A DNA stretch of 64,000 nt from Thiomicrorhabdus arctica DSM 13458 (GTDB lineage Bacteria > Pseudomonadota > Gammaproteobacteria > Thiomicrospirales > Thiomicrospiraceae). This document shows, one piece after another, positions 26,269 to 36,892 of this stretch (the stretch's first letter is position 1; each line of letters begins with the position of its first letter). The DNA is taken from NCBI RefSeq assembly GCF_000381085.1, contig NZ_KB905899.1:1674001-1738000 (forward strand). Reading direction: 5' to 3'. Both the position numbers and the translations under genes were made by a program. Under the pieces are notes generated by a model that was not told where the DNA came from, did no database searches, and saw only the letters and a list, made by a program, of their open reading frames with translations.

Positions 26269-27456
26269 TTACAGATACTTTAGATACAAAAGATAAAGTT
26301 TTTCAAAAGCACTTTTTAAAGTAACCAGTTTTTTCGATCTTTTAGGGAATAAGTTCCATAAAGGTGGCTTATTATCTTCAGCTGCATGCAACCACAACCC
26401 ATCATTTCCCATATTCAAAATACATGAAAGTTCTTTACGATAAGTATGGGTTGCTTCATCCTTGTTAAGGACTTCCCGCATATTTTTAGCCGCCGCTTGA
26501 GATCTCAATTGAGCCATATGAGCCTGGTGTGGTAACCATGGAGTTGGATGTTCATGATTGGCACAATCGCCCGCAGAGAACACATTCTCTAACCCTTTAA
26601 CTTGGCCATATTGATCAACATCTATATGACCACCTACCGAAACAGGCAAACAGGATTTGACCGCTAATTCAGGTGCTACAATTCCAGGAGAAAATAGAAC
26701 AATATCCGCCTGCCTAAAAGTACCATTTGCGTCTAGCATTCCACCCTCAATAAACTCTTTAGGTTCATAACCATAGTCCAGAATGATATTACGTTCTAAT
26801 AAAAGATCGGTGATTGCGCCTTTTTCATTTACCTCGATGTTTGGTGAAAACAGATGGATATTAAAATGTTCTCTAACGCCTCTTTTCTTTAATTCATAAT
26901 CCAGTAAACAAGCCGTTTCATAAATTTGTCCTCCCCGACCTGCAACAAACCCATCCTCTTTATTGAGCTTAAAACCCAAATAGATCGTTCCCTGCTTTAA
27001 GGTATTTAACTTCTCTAGAAAACGTTCCATGTCGTCAATTCCACTGCATGGTGAGTAGGTATATTCTACTGTCCCAGGAATGTCATTTTTTAAGAACGCT
27101 GGGCCAATACCCAGAAAAAGAGCATCATTTGAATATCGTCCTTTGGTGGTAATGACAGTTCGACCTCCATCCTGGATGTCTGTCACCATATCATCAACAA
27201 ATTTAATGTTTCTTCTCTTTAAATAAGGTTCTATATCAACCGTTATTTTTTCCCGGTTTCTATGTCCTGTAATAAAATCCGGTATTGAAGGGAAATAGAT
27301 AAATTGTCCATTACCAATCAAAGTAATCTCGTGCTTAGAAAATAATTTGTAAAGCCAGCTAACAAAAACAGGCAGCACTGGCAGCAACAAAAAATATTGG
27401 ATAAAAAACAAGGATGCAAAGCCATTGCCAACGATGATTATTTTTTTCTTTTTCAT
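26269..27456 (-). CDS. SQR/NDH-2-like FAD-dependent pyridine nucleotide-disulfide oxidoreductase
   Basis: A 395-residue flavoprotein. The N-terminal dinucleotide-binding motif is VGNGFAS, a second Rossmann region lies around 145-170, and FAD contact is seen in NVFSAGDCANHEHP. Isolated cysteines occur in YSPCSG, YETACLL, VKSCLPVS and AGDCA, and could be the redox pair of a sulfide:quinone oxidoreductase. An unusual hydrophobic stretch between the first glycine motif and the next strand (about 16-38, YFLLLPVLPVFVSWLY) could be a membrane anchor. The protein could be an SQR of an unusual class or a type II NADH dehydrogenase. It stands alone. Confidence 0.75.
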   Translation of the reverse strand: MKKKKIIIVGNGFASLFFIQYFLLLPVLPVFVSWLYKLFSKHEITLIGNGQFIYFPSIPDFITGHRNREKITVDIEPYLKRRNIKFVDDMVTDIQDGGRTVITTKGRYSNDALFLGIGPAFLKNDIPGTVEYTYSPCSGIDDMERFLEKLNTLKQGTIYLGFKLNKEDGFVAGRGGQIYETACLLDYELKKRGVREHFNIHLFSPNIEVNEKGAITDLLLERNIILDYGYEPKEFIEGGMLDANGTFRQADIVLFSPGIVAPELAVKSCLPVSVGGHIDVDQYGQVKGLENVFSAGDCANHEHPTPWLPHQAHMAQLRSQAAAKNMREVLNKDEATHTYRKELSCILNMGNDGLWLHAAEDNKPPLWNLFPKRSKKLVTLKSAFEKLYLLYLKYL

Positions 27457-27772
27457 GCCTACGTCCTATTTAATTGGGTTTAGATTGAAACGACTACCTT
27501 ATTCCGAACGGTAAATTAATTCGCTGAAAACCACCTTAATTTGACCTAATTACGCCGTTAGAAAATGATTTTGAACCCCTTTTTAAGTTAATACTGAATG
27601 TGTTTCGTCTCAGATAAAAAAGAGTGTCCATAACTTCAAAGAGGCAGCCGACTTGATCGACTGTCTACAAGGTTGAGATCGTTATCTTTAAACCCTTTCT
27701 CAGAGAGAAAGATATTATGAACATGTTACTTATCTCGACCGAACATTTCATTGACAAGATAATGGATTTTAT
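27457..27772. other. Intergenic stretch between two minus-strand genes
   Basis: About 316 bases with one short hairpin (CTTTCTC-AGA-GAGAAAG, near 27696-27712) and no credible gene. It probably holds the promoter of the flavoprotein gene and the end of the TauE/SafE transcript. Confidence 0.4.
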
Positions 27773-28540
27773 TTAAAGCAGATGAGATACGTTTTCATAA
27801 AGAATAAAGACACCCATTAAAACCAAGAAAACGGCAAAACCCTGTTTCAACTGATGTTGATTGACCCTGCTACTCAGTTTATGCCCTAACCAGCTACCAA
27901 ATACGCCAATCGTAGAAAAAATGCCAATCACTTGCCAATCGATGCTTAAATTTAATGCCTCTAGTACTTTTATATACCCAATAAAACCAGAAAATGAATT
28001 CATGGCGATAATAACCAAGCTCGTACCGACCGCCAATCGCATTGATAAACTGCCTAGCAAAGCCAGTGCTGGAATAATTAAAAACCCACCTCCTACTCCG
28101 ACTAAACCTGTTACCGACCCAACAAGAAAGCCATCAATGGCAATTTTAATCATCGCACGTTCAGGACCGTCTCTCTCTGAAGGGTTTAATTTAACGGGCT
28201 TAAACATCAGATAAGAAGCCACTAACAACAGCATTGCAAAAATTAACATTTGAATGGCACCACTGACAAAGTGTGCAGCCCAAGCACCCGCGACCGCCCC
28301 CATCATCCCTGGAAGGCCAAAAACCACAACGGTACGCCATTTAACAAGCTTTTGAAAGGCATAAGGCAGTGCTGCAAAGACACTGATAATACCGACAATC
28401 ATCAAGGAGCTAGCAATCGCAAGCTTTGTCTCTTGACCCACCACATAGGTTAATACAGGTACCGTCAGAATGGAGCCACCAGAGCCCAGTAAACCTAACG
28501 TTATGCCTATAAAAAGCGCACCCACCCAAGCTAAAATCAT
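27773..28540 (-). CDS. TauE/SafE (TSUP) family membrane transporter
   Basis: A 255-residue inner-membrane protein with seven to eight hydrophobic segments. The two TSUP glycine-rich motifs are present: [16 protein letters not shown] (about 18-33) and [15 protein letters not shown] (about 140-154). Members export or import sulfite, sulfoacetate or other organosulfur anions, which fits the sulfur theme of the window, but the substrate here is not known. Its start overlaps the trmA stop as ATGA, so the two genes are co-transcribed. Confidence 0.9.
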   Translation of the reverse strand: MILAWVGALFIGITLGLLGSGGSILTVPVLTYVVGQETKLAIASSLMIVGIISVFAALPYAFQKLVKWRTVVVFGLPGMMGAVAGAWAAHFVSGAIQMLIFAMLLLVASYLMFKPVKLNPSERDGPERAMIKIAIDGFLVGSVTGLVGVGGGFLIIPALALLGSLSMRLAVGTSLVIIAMNSFSGFIGYIKVLEALNLSIDWQVIGIFSTIGVFGSWLGHKLSSRVNQHQLKQGFAVFLVLMGVFILYENVSHLL

Positions 28541-29631
28541 ACCGCTTTCCTTTTTAAAAAGACACCGCTTTCAATGTGGTGCGTATACGGAAACTGATCA
28601 AATAAAGCAGACTCGACAATATCGTGGGTTTTCTCAATTTCGATTAAGTCTATCGCCAAGGTTTCTGGATTACAGGAGATGTAAATAATACGCTCAAACT
28701 CTGCCACCATTTTACGGGTTAAGTTATCTAGCCCCGAACGTGGCGGATCCACAAAAATCGTCTCAAAATGATAGGAGGCTAAATCGACCTCTTTTAGCCG
28801 AGTAAATTCTTGTCCCTGCAACGCTTGTGAAATTTCTTCGGCAGCCATCTTGACCACAGTTACGTTTTCTACCTGATTAGCGGCGATATTAAACAATGCG
28901 GATTTTACTGAGGTTTTTGAAATCTCAGTTGCCAATACGCGATTATAAAACTCCGATAACGCAATCGAAAAGTTGCCATTACCGCAATACAGTTCAATTA
29001 AATCACCCGCTGCACCTTTAGAGACCTTTCGAGCCCAGTGCAACATTTTTTGTGCAACCCCAGCATTCGGCTGAGTAAAAGAGTTTTCGATTTGCTGATA
29101 AGTAAAGATCTTACCATCGACGTGCAATTTCTCGATGATAAAATCCTGTTCTAAGAGAATTTTTTGCTTTCTAGCACGGCCAATGATATGCGTAATGGGT
29201 AAGGTTGTTTTCAATCGGTTCGCAGAATCCAGCCAGGCCTGGTTACCTTCAATTCCGCATCGGTAGATCAATGTCACCAACATGTCACCACTGAGTGTCG
29301 CTAAGAAATCCACTTGGAACAGTCGTAGACGTAACACCTCATTGGCCGTAATCTCTGCCATCAATTTTGGCATTAAGTCTGCAATTGACTCAATCGCCAT
29401 GGGGCACTGCTTTATATTCACCTTCTGCTTGGTTTCCTGGTCAAACATAATGTAATCAGTCTCATCTCCTTCATGCCATATGCGGAATTCTGCACGAGCC
29501 CTGTAATGCCGAGGTTCAGAGGCAAACACCGTGAGGTGATGTAACGATGGGATCAAATCCTGCAAACGCTGGGTCTTTTCAGCCAGCTGAGATTGATATT
29601 GTTCAGGAAAAACTTGGCAGAGCATGTTCAC
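28537..29631 (-). CDS. trmA: tRNA (uracil-54-C5)-methyltransferase TrmA
   Basis: Methylates U54 of tRNA to make the T in the T-loop. The 364-residue protein has the catalytic-core motifs of the TrmA/RumA family: [12 protein letters not shown] (AdoMet), [11 protein letters not shown] and [13 protein letters not shown] (catalytic Cys region). The N-terminal iron-sulfur-cluster motif of RumA is absent, which favours TrmA over RlmD. A perfect 10-bp palindrome core is present and encodes NQAWL. It precedes the TauE/SafE transporter with a four-base overlap. Confidence 0.93.
   Translation of the reverse strand: MNMLCQVFPEQYQSQLAEKTQRLQDLIPSLHHLTVFASEPRHYRARAEFRIWHEGDETDYIMFDQETKQKVNIKQCPMAIESIADLMPKLMAEITANEVLRLRLFQVDFLATLSGDMLVTLIYRCGIEGNQAWLDSANRLKTTLPITHIIGRARKQKILLEQDFIIEKLHVDGKIFTYQQIENSFTQPNAGVAQKMLHWARKVSKGAAGDLIELYCGNGNFSIALSEFYNRVLATEISKTSVKSALFNIAANQVENVTVVKMAAEEISQALQGQEFTRLKEVDLASYHFETIFVDPPRSGLDNLTRKMVAEFERIIYISCNPETLAIDLIEIEKTHDIVESALFDQFPYTHHIESGVFLKRKAV
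29232..29243. repeat. Interspersed palindrome core (10 bp, inside trmA)
   Basis: GCCAGGCCTGGT: the perfect core CCAGGCCTGG at 29233-29242 with a mismatch in one outer base. It reads as NQAWL on the coding strand. Confidence 0.75.
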
Positions 29632-29911
29632 ATCCAGACTAAGCGGTTAAGTGATAACATTGAGAGAGCAGCTCTCAACACCGATAAAATCGGTATTATA
29701 GCAATTATCAAGGTGAAAAGCATGACTCGCACGTCACCTAAAATTAGGTGCTATAAGCGTTAAACATGTGAATCAAACCCTTTAAAATATAGAGTCCTAC
29801 TTAAGCTTTATCACCCTACTCTTTGATATATTAGCTATTACGCTCGTGCATCATTTTATGTATACTATTTATGCAGTTAACAATCAACAATCAATACGGC
29901 TTATAAACCCT

Positions 29912-31156
29912 ATGGCTAAAGATGCCTTTCTCATTATCGAAGACCAAAAATCAATGGCGCTCCTTCTACAGAGAGAGTTAGCACTTCTCACCGATTTGAC
30001 TATTTATATTTGCCACTCATTGGCCGAAGCAACAGCTCTGCTTAATACAAATATCAATATTGCCGTTTGTTTGAGTGATTTGAACCTCCCGGATGCCCCA
30101 CAGGGTGAAGCAATTGATCTGTTATTACGTAAACACATCACCACCATCGTGGTCACGGCAAGCTATAATGATGAGATACGCCAAGCAATGTTCAAACGAA
30201 AAGTGGCCGACTACGTTCTCAAAGATGGCCTCTCCTCAATTCGTTATGCCGTACAAACTGCTCACACCATTTACCGCAACAGTCAAAAACAGGTTTGGTT
30301 ATTGAGTACAAGTTCTAAATCCAGCTCTAAACTACTCGGTATGTTACGCATTCATCATTTTCAAGTTTCACTCTATGAAAGCTGTGATGAACTGCAAGAA
30401 GATCTTAAAACGTACTCTCCTGACCTGCTCCTGTTGGATGTTTCTGATGACTTTTCAAACCTTGAACTCTATACACTCGTCAACCATATCCGTTCGCAGT
30501 ATTCCCAAAACCAACTGCCCATGATGTCTTGTGCGCCAAGCGAAAACATTGCAGCCACCATCAAACTCATGAAATATGGCGTGAATGATTTTTATAATAC
30601 GAGTTTTACAGCTGAAGAATTTTACATACGGGTTCAACAAAACATTCAACAAGCAGAATCCTTTCTCGAAATCGAACGAATCTCTCAAACCGATGCTCTC
30701 ACTGGAATTTTTAACCGAGGTCATTTTTTCAAAGCCGGTGGAGAACGTTTTGAGCAACTTCAATCTTCTCAACAATACTTTTTCACCGTAATGGCGGATA
30801 TTGATCACTTTAAGCGAGTCAATGATAACCACGGTCACCAAAAAGGCGATGAGGCCATTACCTATACGGCCCACAAAATCGAACAAACTTTTTCGAATCA
30901 TCTCGTCGCTCGATTCGGCGGCGAGGAGTTTTGCATTTTAGGCCAAGTAGAAGATGCTGCCGAAATAGAAGCCCTTTGTGAGAACCTTAGAGCTACCATT
31001 GAGAACGATTCTTTAAATACGACTGGCGTTTCGTTTACCATTAGTTTAGGTTTGACCTATTCTGGGAAAAACTTAGAAGAAGCCGTTTCAAAAGCTGACA
31101 AAGCGCTATACCGTGCAAAAGAGTCTGGACGTAACCGTGTTTCTACGGAATTTTAA
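29912..31156 (+). CDS. REC-REC-GGDEF response regulator (diguanylate cyclase)
   Basis: A cytoplasmic c-di-GMP synthase regulated by phosphorylation. The first receiver domain has FLIIEDQ, the phospho-Asp in LSDLNLPD and Lys in LKDG. A second, degenerate receiver (about 125-235) keeps LLLDV but has Asn where the lysine should be. The C-terminal GGDEF domain (about 245-410) has RFGGEEFCIL, a normal active site; no RxxD inhibitory site is visible ahead of it. The frame can be extended to GTG 29846 and ATG 29858, but ATG 29912 starts right before the receiver domain and is preferred. Confidence 0.87.
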   Translation: MAKDAFLIIEDQKSMALLLQRELALLTDLTIYICHSLAEATALLNTNINIAVCLSDLNLPDAPQGEAIDLLLRKHITTIVVTASYNDEIRQAMFKRKVADYVLKDGLSSIRYAVQTAHTIYRNSQKQVWLLSTSSKSSSKLLGMLRIHHFQVSLYESCDELQEDLKTYSPDLLLLDVSDDFSNLELYTLVNHIRSQYSQNQLPMMSCAPSENIAATIKLMKYGVNDFYNTSFTAEEFYIRVQQNIQQAESFLEIERISQTDALTGIFNRGHFFKAGGERFEQLQSSQQYFFTVMADIDHFKRVNDNHGHQKGDEAITYTAHKIEQTFSNHLVARFGGEEFCILGQVEDAAEIEALCENLRATIENDSLNTTGVSFTISLGLTYSGKNLEEAVSKADKALYRAKESGRNRVSTEF

Positions 31157-31380
31157 ACCGACAATCACTCATCAAGATCCTTGGTCACCAAGCAAAAAAA
31201 TTAACAGTGTATTTAAACCTCACTTTCCTTTCAACATTCAAAACAAAACAACGACCTTCTTTCATATTTTTCAACCGCTTTACGCTACTTTTTACCCCAG
31301 GTAACAATCGTTTTCTTTAACATTTTTTAGGCACATTCGGTTAAAATAGCAAGCTCATAAATCAAAACGATGAAATACCA

Positions 31381-34300
31381 ATGACATTACGTGCACAACG
31401 CCTGACCACCTTAAAATCCTTACTAAAAGAGCGTGTTTTGGTGCTTGATGGCGCCATGGGAACGATGGTGCAAGATAAACAGCTTTCGGAAGAAGAGTTC
31501 CGTGGCGAGCGTTTTGCCGACTATCACATGGACATCAAAGGCAACAACGATATCCTGGTTATCACACAACCAGAAATTATCCGTGACATTCATTTGGCGT
31601 TTCTACGCAACGGCGTGGACATTCTTGAGACCAATTCATTCAATGCCACCACCATTGCGCAAGCCGATTATGACATGCAAGATTACGTCGCTGACATTAA
31701 TTTGCAAGCCGCCTTGGTGGCTCGTCAAGCCTGCGATATTGCAGAAGCTGAAGATGGTAAACCGCGTTTTGTGACCGGGGTTTTAGGGCCGACTAACCGG
31801 ACTGCGTCTATCTCACCTGACGTCAATGACCCAGGTTATCGCAACACCTCATTTGATGAACTTGTCATAGCCTTTAAACAAGCGACTCATGCACTCCTTG
31901 AAGGCGGTGTAGACACCATTCTGATTGAAACCGTTTTCGATACTTTGAATGCCAAAGCGGCCATATTTGCTGTAAAGGAAGTCGAAGATGAAGTCGGTTA
32001 TGAAGTGCCCATTATGCTGTCTGGCACGATAACAGATGCCTCAGGTCGTACTCTTTCTGGCCAAACGACGGAAGGTTTCTATAATGCCGTCGCCCATGCT
32101 GAACCGCTTTCGGTCGGTTTGAACTGTGCCTTAGGGCCGCAAGAATTGCGTCCTTATGTAGAGGAGCTGAGTCGCGTTTGCGAAACCTATGTCTCGATTC
32201 ACCCCAATGCAGGTCTGCCGAACGAATTTGGTGAATATGATGAAACGCCTGAAGAGATGGCGGAAGAGATCTCTATCTGGGCAAGGCGCGGTTGGATCAA
32301 TATCATCGGTGGCTGCTGCGGCACGACGCCTGCACATGTCCAGGCAATGGCCGAAGCCGCTTTAAAGCATCCGCGCCGTCCACTGCCGGAGATTAAACCT
32401 GCCTGTCGTTTATCAGGTTTAGAACCTTTAAACATAGATGAAACCTCTCTGTTCGTCAATGTCGGTGAACGCAACAACGTCACTGGCTCAGCTAAATTCA
32501 AGCGTTTAATCATAGAAGATAACTATGAAGAAGCTATTGATATTGCCATTAAACAAGTTCAAGAAGGCGCACAAATCATCGACGTCAATATGGATGAAGG
32601 CATGTTGGATGCCAAGGCGTGTATGAGTCGTTTCTTGAATTTACTGGCCTCTGAACCGGAAGCCTCTCGCGTGCCTATTATGATTGACTCCTCTAAATGG
32701 GAAGTCATTGAAGCCGGTTTGAAATGTATTCAAGGTAAAGGTATCGTTAATTCGATCTCGTTAAAAGAGGGCGAAGAAGCCTTTATTTACCATGCGAAAC
32801 TGGTCAAAAAATATGGTGCAGCAGCGATCATAATGGCCTTTGATGAAGATGGCCAGGCAGATACCTTAGCGCGAAAGATTGAAATCTGTCAGCGCTCTTA
32901 TGATGTATTAACCCAAAAAGTAGGCTTTTTACCGCAAGACATTATTTTCGATCCCAATATCTTTGCCGTGGCGACGGGGATTGAAGAGCATAATAATTAC
33001 GGCTTAGATTTCATTCATGCCGTGACCTGGATTAAAGCCAACTTACCGCATGCCAAAATTTCGGGCGGCGTCTCAAACGTTTCCTTCTCTTTCCGTGGCA
33101 ATAACCCTGTGCGTGAAGCAATCCACTCAGTTTTCCTCTATCACGCCATCAAAGAAGGTATGGATATGGGGATTGTAAATGCCGGACAGATGGCCATTTA
33201 TGATGACCTACCAGAAAAACTACGCCAAGCTGTTGAAGACGTTATTCACAATACCGATCCAGAAGCGGGCGAACGTTTACTGGATATCGCCGCCACCTTT
33301 TTGGGTGATGGCACCACGGCCAGTAAAGAGGCTGACCTATCTTGGCGTGAAGCACCTGTCGCAAAACGTATTGAACATGCTTTAGTGCGTGGCGTAACGG
33401 ACTTTATCGTAGAAGATACTGAAGAAGCGCGCTTAGAACTCGGCGCACCGATTAATGTGATTGAAGGTCCACTTATGGATGGCATGAATGTAGTCGGCGA
33501 TCTGTTCGGTGCCGGAAAAATGTTCTTACCACAAGTGGTTAAATCCGCGCGCGTCATGAAACGTGCGGTGGCCTACCTTGACCCTTTCCTGGCGGCTGCA
33601 AAAAGCACTGGCCAGGCGCGCGGAAAAATCGTCATGGCAACTGTTAAAGGCGATGTCCATGACATCGGTAAAAACATCGTTGGTGTCGTTCTGCAGTGTA
33701 ATAACTTTGATGTCATCGATTTAGGCGTTATGGTACCGGCCGAAAAAATATTGGATACCGCCATCGCCGAAAATGCCAATGTCATTGGTCTATCAGGCTT
33801 AATCACGCCTTCACTTGAAGAGATGGTCAATGTTGCCAAACTGATGAAAGAACGAGGTATGAATTTACCTCTACTCATTGGCGGGGCAACCACTTCCAAA
33901 GCTCACACAGCCGTCAAAATTGAACCGCAATACGACTGCCCCGTTGTTTATGTCAAAGACGCCTCGCGCGCGGTGGGTGTAACGCAAAGCTTGATTTCAA
34001 ATGAATTGAAAGCCGACTATGCCGCTAAAATTCGCGCTGAATATGAAACGGTTCGTGAAGAACGTAAAGCCCGTGCCAAGCAGGTTAAACGTATCTCGAT
34101 CACCAAAGCCCGTGAAAATCCTTCTATTGAAAACCAGGCGTGGTCAAATTATGTTCCGGTTAAGCCGAGTTTTATAGGCCGTAGAGTTCTGGAGGACTTT
34201 CCACTAGAAACCCTACTTGAAAAGTTTGATTGGTCCCCCTTCTTCCAGTCATGGGAACTACATGGTCTTTACCCACGCATTTTGGATGACAAAGTGGTTG

Positions 34301-35106
34301 GTGAAGAGGCCAAGAAAGTATTTGCTGATGCGCAGGCGATGGTGAAACAAATCATCGCTGAAAAATGGCTAACGGCGAAAGCGGTCTACGGTTTCTACCC
34401 AGCCAACCGCGTGGGTGACGATATTGAAGTTTATGCTGACGAATCACGCACTGAAGTCATTCACCGCTTTCATCATCTTCGTCAACAGGCTGAGAAAAAA
34501 CGCGGGGGTGCTAATAACTGTCTATCAGATTTTATTGCCCCTAAAGAACTCGAAGGAGTGGCGACTGGCATAAAGGATTACATCGGTTTCTTTGCCGTCA
34601 CCGCAGGCATTGGGATTGATGAACATATTGAACGCTTTGAAGCGGACCTTAATGATTATGACTCCATTATGCTTAAAGCCTTAGCGGATCGTTTTGCAGA
34701 AGCGTTTGCAGAAACCTTACATGAAATTGTCCGCACAGGAGAGTGGGGGTATGCCGCAGATGAAGCACTGGGCAATGAAGATTTAATCAAAGAACGCTAC
34801 CAAGGCATTCGCCCGGCGGCGGGTTATCCCGCCTGCCCAGACCACACCGAGAAAGGTACTTTATGGGAACTGCTCAAACCAGATGAAGCCATTGGCTTAC
34901 AGATTACGGAAAGCTTTGCCATGTTTCCGACGGCGGCGGTTTCAGGGACCTATTTTGCACATCCAGAATCGCGTTATTTTGGCGTAGGCTCTATTGGTCG
35001 AGATCAAGTTGAGGACTATGCCGAGCGTCGTGGTTGGAGTATTGAAAAAACCGAGATGTGGTTAGCGCCCAACCTGGGTTACGATCCAGAAGATTTCTCA
35101 CAATAA
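31381..35106 (+). CDS. metH: Cobalamin-dependent methionine synthase MetH
   Basis: Makes methionine from homocysteine and methyl-tetrahydrofolate. The 1241-residue protein is of normal full length. Its four domains are in order: homocysteine-binding (zinc ligands Cys249, Cys312, Cys313 in GLNC and GGCCGTTP), folate-binding (about 345-625), cobalamin-binding (His760 in [11 protein letters not shown]) and the AdoMet reactivation domain (about 905-1241, with [12 protein letters not shown]). A one-mismatch copy of the interspersed palindrome (34133-34144) falls at the linker before the reactivation domain and encodes NQAWS. No cobalamin riboswitch is recognised upstream. A strong terminator follows. 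Confidence 0.97.
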   Translation: MTLRAQRLTTLKSLLKERVLVLDGAMGTMVQDKQLSEEEFRGERFADYHMDIKGNNDILVITQPEIIRDIHLAFLRNGVDILETNSFNATTIAQADYDMQDYVADINLQAALVARQACDIAEAEDGKPRFVTGVLGPTNRTASISPDVNDPGYRNTSFDELVIAFKQATHALLEGGVDTILIETVFDTLNAKAAIFAVKEVEDEVGYEVPIMLSGTITDASGRTLSGQTTEGFYNAVAHAEPLSVGLNCALGPQELRPYVEELSRVCETYVSIHPNAGLPNEFGEYDETPEEMAEEISIWARRGWINIIGGCCGTTPAHVQAMAEAALKHPRRPLPEIKPACRLSGLEPLNIDETSLFVNVGERNNVTGSAKFKRLIIEDNYEEAIDIAIKQVQEGAQIIDVNMDEGMLDAKACMSRFLNLLASEPEASRVPIMIDSSKWEVIEAGLKCIQGKGIVNSISLKEGEEAFIYHAKLVKKYGAAAIIMAFDEDGQADTLARKIEICQRSYDVLTQKVGFLPQDIIFDPNIFAVATGIEEHNNYGLDFIHAVTWIKANLPHAKISGGVSNVSFSFRGNNPVREAIHSVFLYHAIKEGMDMGIVNAGQMAIYDDLPEKLRQAVEDVIHNTDPEAGERLLDIAATFLGDGTTASKEADLSWREAPVAKRIEHALVRGVTDFIVEDTEEARLELGAPINVIEGPLMDGMNVVGDLFGAGKMFLPQVVKSARVMKRAVAYLDPFLAAAKSTGQARGKIVMATVKGDVHDIGKNIVGVVLQCNNFDVIDLGVMVPAEKILDTAIAENANVIGLSGLITPSLEEMVNVAKLMKERGMNLPLLIGGATTSKAHTAVKIEPQYDCPVVYVKDASRAVGVTQSLISNELKADYAAKIRAEYETVREERKARAKQVKRISITKARENPSIENQAWSNYVPVKPSFIGRRVLEDFPLETLLEKFDWSPFFQSWELHGLYPRILDDKVVGEEAKKVFADAQAMVKQIIAEKWLTAKAVYGFYPANRVGDDIEVYADESRTEVIHRFHHLRQQAEKKRGGANNCLSDFIAPKELEGVATGIKDYIGFFAVTAGIGIDEHIERFEADLNDYDSIMLKALADRFAEAFAETLHEIVRTGEWGYAADEALGNEDLIKERYQGIRPAAGYPACPDHTEKGTLWELLKPDEAIGLQITESFAMFPTAAVSGTYFAHPESRYFGVGSIGRDQVEDYAERRGWSIEKTEMWLAPNLGYDPEDFSQ
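34133..34144. repeat. Near copy of the interspersed palindrome (inside metH)
   Basis: ACCAGGCGTGGT, one mismatch, read in the same frame (NQAWS) at a domain linker. Confidence 0.55.
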
Positions 35107-35124
35107 ACCACCATGAGTTTACTA

Positions 35125-35160
35125 AGCAAAAAAGCCTAAGGTCACTTAGGATTTTTTGCT
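35125..35160 (+). terminator. Rho-independent terminator after metH
   Basis: AGCAAAAAAGCCTAAG-GTCA-CTTAGGATTTTTTGCT forms a 15-pair stem with one mismatch; the AT-rich base can serve as a bidirectional T-tract. Confidence 0.85.
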
Positions 35161-35515
35161 TTTATCGATCCTATAGCACCTTCTCCTTCTTACCCCCTTA
35201 ATCACATTCTCTTGCACCGCCCTTGAAACCCTTTGAATCTTTTCTCGATTATTTTTCTCTCAGGTCTTTAATGGTCAGCTTTGAGCACTCTGACGTGACC
35301 AAAAGACAGATCCTAAATGAAGACTAAGTCTTTGTTAAACATGAATTATTAAAAGCAAAAATCCCCAGCGGCCATTTAACTATAATGCCTCAACACCTCT
35401 AGCACAACCTACGTAATAAAATATACTTATTCGCCCCATAAATCTTCTTCGTTGACTCTAATCAATTAAAAGCACACGATGAATGTATAAAACATTGATT
35501 TATAAGGAAATACTT
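35161..35515. other. Intergenic stretch ahead of the YeeE/YedE pair
   Basis: About 355 bases after the metH terminator. A TATAAT hexamer at 35381-35386 could be a -10 element, but there is no good -35. No gene is seen. Confidence 0.35.
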
Positions 35516-36004
35516 ATGGAAATATTCGTCTGGTCAGGGTGGTTAGCAGGTCTCGCAATTGGCCTTTTTGTAGTATTACACTTTTGGCTAATTGGTAAAC
35601 CCGCTGGTTGCTCCACAGGTTACGGTAATGTCTGTGGAATAATGAGCCGCAAACTCAGCTACTATCATGAAGGTGAGTACAAAAATAAATACAGTGTAAA
35701 GCTTTGGTTTCTTATCGGCATACCTCTGGGCGGTTTTTTAAGCTCTCTAAGCTCCACCGAGCTTTGGCATTTAAGTTTTGATATGGGGATGTATGACGCA
35801 ATTTTGCCACAAAGCATAGTCGCTAAAGCGATTTGGCTCATATTTGGGGGCATACTACTTGGTTTTGGAGCGCGACTTGCTGGTGCTTGCACAACCGGTC
35901 ACGCACTCGTTGGAGGCGCGATGCTAAACCCAACCAGTTTATTCGCAGCGGCCATATTCTTTATGAGTGCCTTCATTACAACCCATCTGTTATTTGACAT
36001 ATAG
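35516..36004 (+). CDS. YeeE/YedE-family sulfur transporter, first half
   Basis: A 162-residue membrane protein with four to five hydrophobic segments. It carries the cysteine-containing motifs of YeeE/YedE (thiosulfate-transporter type) proteins: KPAGCSTGYGNVC near residue 33 and GACTTGHALVGGAML near 129. The known thiosulfate permease fuses two such halves; here they are separate genes. The frame runs further upstream to 35483, but AAGGA at 35503-35507 is well placed for ATG 35516, which is chosen. Substrate transport is inferred from the family. Confidence 0.83.
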   Translation: MEIFVWSGWLAGLAIGLFVVLHFWLIGKPAGCSTGYGNVCGIMSRKLSYYHEGEYKNKYSVKLWFLIGIPLGGFLSSLSSTELWHLSFDMGMYDAILPQSIVAKAIWLIFGGILLGFGARLAGACTTGHALVGGAMLNPTSLFAAAIFFMSAFITTHLLFDI

Positions 36005-36071
36005 GACTGGCATACAAAGAATTCAGCATTCTGATGTTCAATCACCATAAACCATTAAAAGGACGCTTAAA

Positions 36072-36629
36072 ATGCCAACGCCCGAGATCGATCTTAATCA
36101 CAAAACTGAAGAAAACAGTCCCAATCTATCGCGCCTGCAAAAGATGAAGTTCACGATTCAACATTATTATTACAGCTATCGAACGAATATCTCAGGCATA
36201 TTATTAGGTGCGTTATTTGGTTTTTTGATGAGTCATGCCGGTGCGACCACTTATGATTACCACGCTAAAATGTTTTTATTGATCGACTTGCAACTGGTAA
36301 AAGTGATTGGCACTTCAATTGTTGTCGCCATTATCGGAATCTCACTTTTAAAGAAATACAAAGTACGTGCGATCTCCACAGGGGTTGAAGTGGATTTTGT
36401 GAAGAAAAAATATCAAGAGGGTTTGATAACGGGGGCATTCTTGTTTGGAGTTGGTTGGGCAATGACGGCTTCCTGTCCAGGAACCGTTCCTGCGATGTTG
36501 GGCGAAGGAAAAGTCGGGGCTATCTTCACCTTGATAGGATTGCTCCTCGGCACGATGGCCTATGGCGTACTACAGACCTATAATGCTCACAATAAAACCC
36601 TGGAACGAACCCACCACAACCAAGATTAA
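36072..36629 (+). CDS. YeeE/YedE-family sulfur transporter, second half
   Basis: A 185-residue membrane protein, 67 bases after the first half, with four hydrophobic segments. The N-terminal 30 residues are cytoplasmic and charged. The YeeE/YedE motifs are SHAGATTYDYHAKMF, GVGWAMTASCPGTVPA (with the conserved Cys) and GKVGAIFTLIGLLLGTM. Together with the preceding gene it forms a two-component version of the permease, likely for thiosulfate or a related sulfur compound. Confidence 0.84.
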   Translation: MPTPEIDLNHKTEENSPNLSRLQKMKFTIQHYYYSYRTNISGILLGALFGFLMSHAGATTYDYHAKMFLLIDLQLVKVIGTSIVVAIIGISLLKKYKVRAISTGVEVDFVKKKYQEGLITGAFLFGVGWAMTASCPGTVPAMLGEGKVGAIFTLIGLLLGTMAYGVLQTYNAHNKTLERTHHNQD

Positions 36630-36892
36630 CCCATAAACGCTCTATTTATTGGCTGAAAACCGACAACATAATGGTAATTAACTCAGTCAATACACCTACT
36701 TAGACTGTTTCATTTTACTTTAGTGCATGCGTATTTGGGTTATCCACAATAAAAGCACTGATTACACTATCAATTCTTGAGTATTTCATTATAATACCTT
36801 CTTTTTCAATTCCTTAGCGCACGACTAATTCCAGAAGATTTTATAGGGATTCGCTAAGTGTAAGAAACCATTCGTAAAATAGAGAGCCATTA

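Noticed and set aside
36740-36748. TTATCCACA, a perfect DnaA box, before typA (another at 54411-54419)
   Set aside because: Single 9-mers occur by chance about every 130 kb per strand; there is no cluster, AT-rich unwinding element or dnaA/gidA context, so no origin is claimed.
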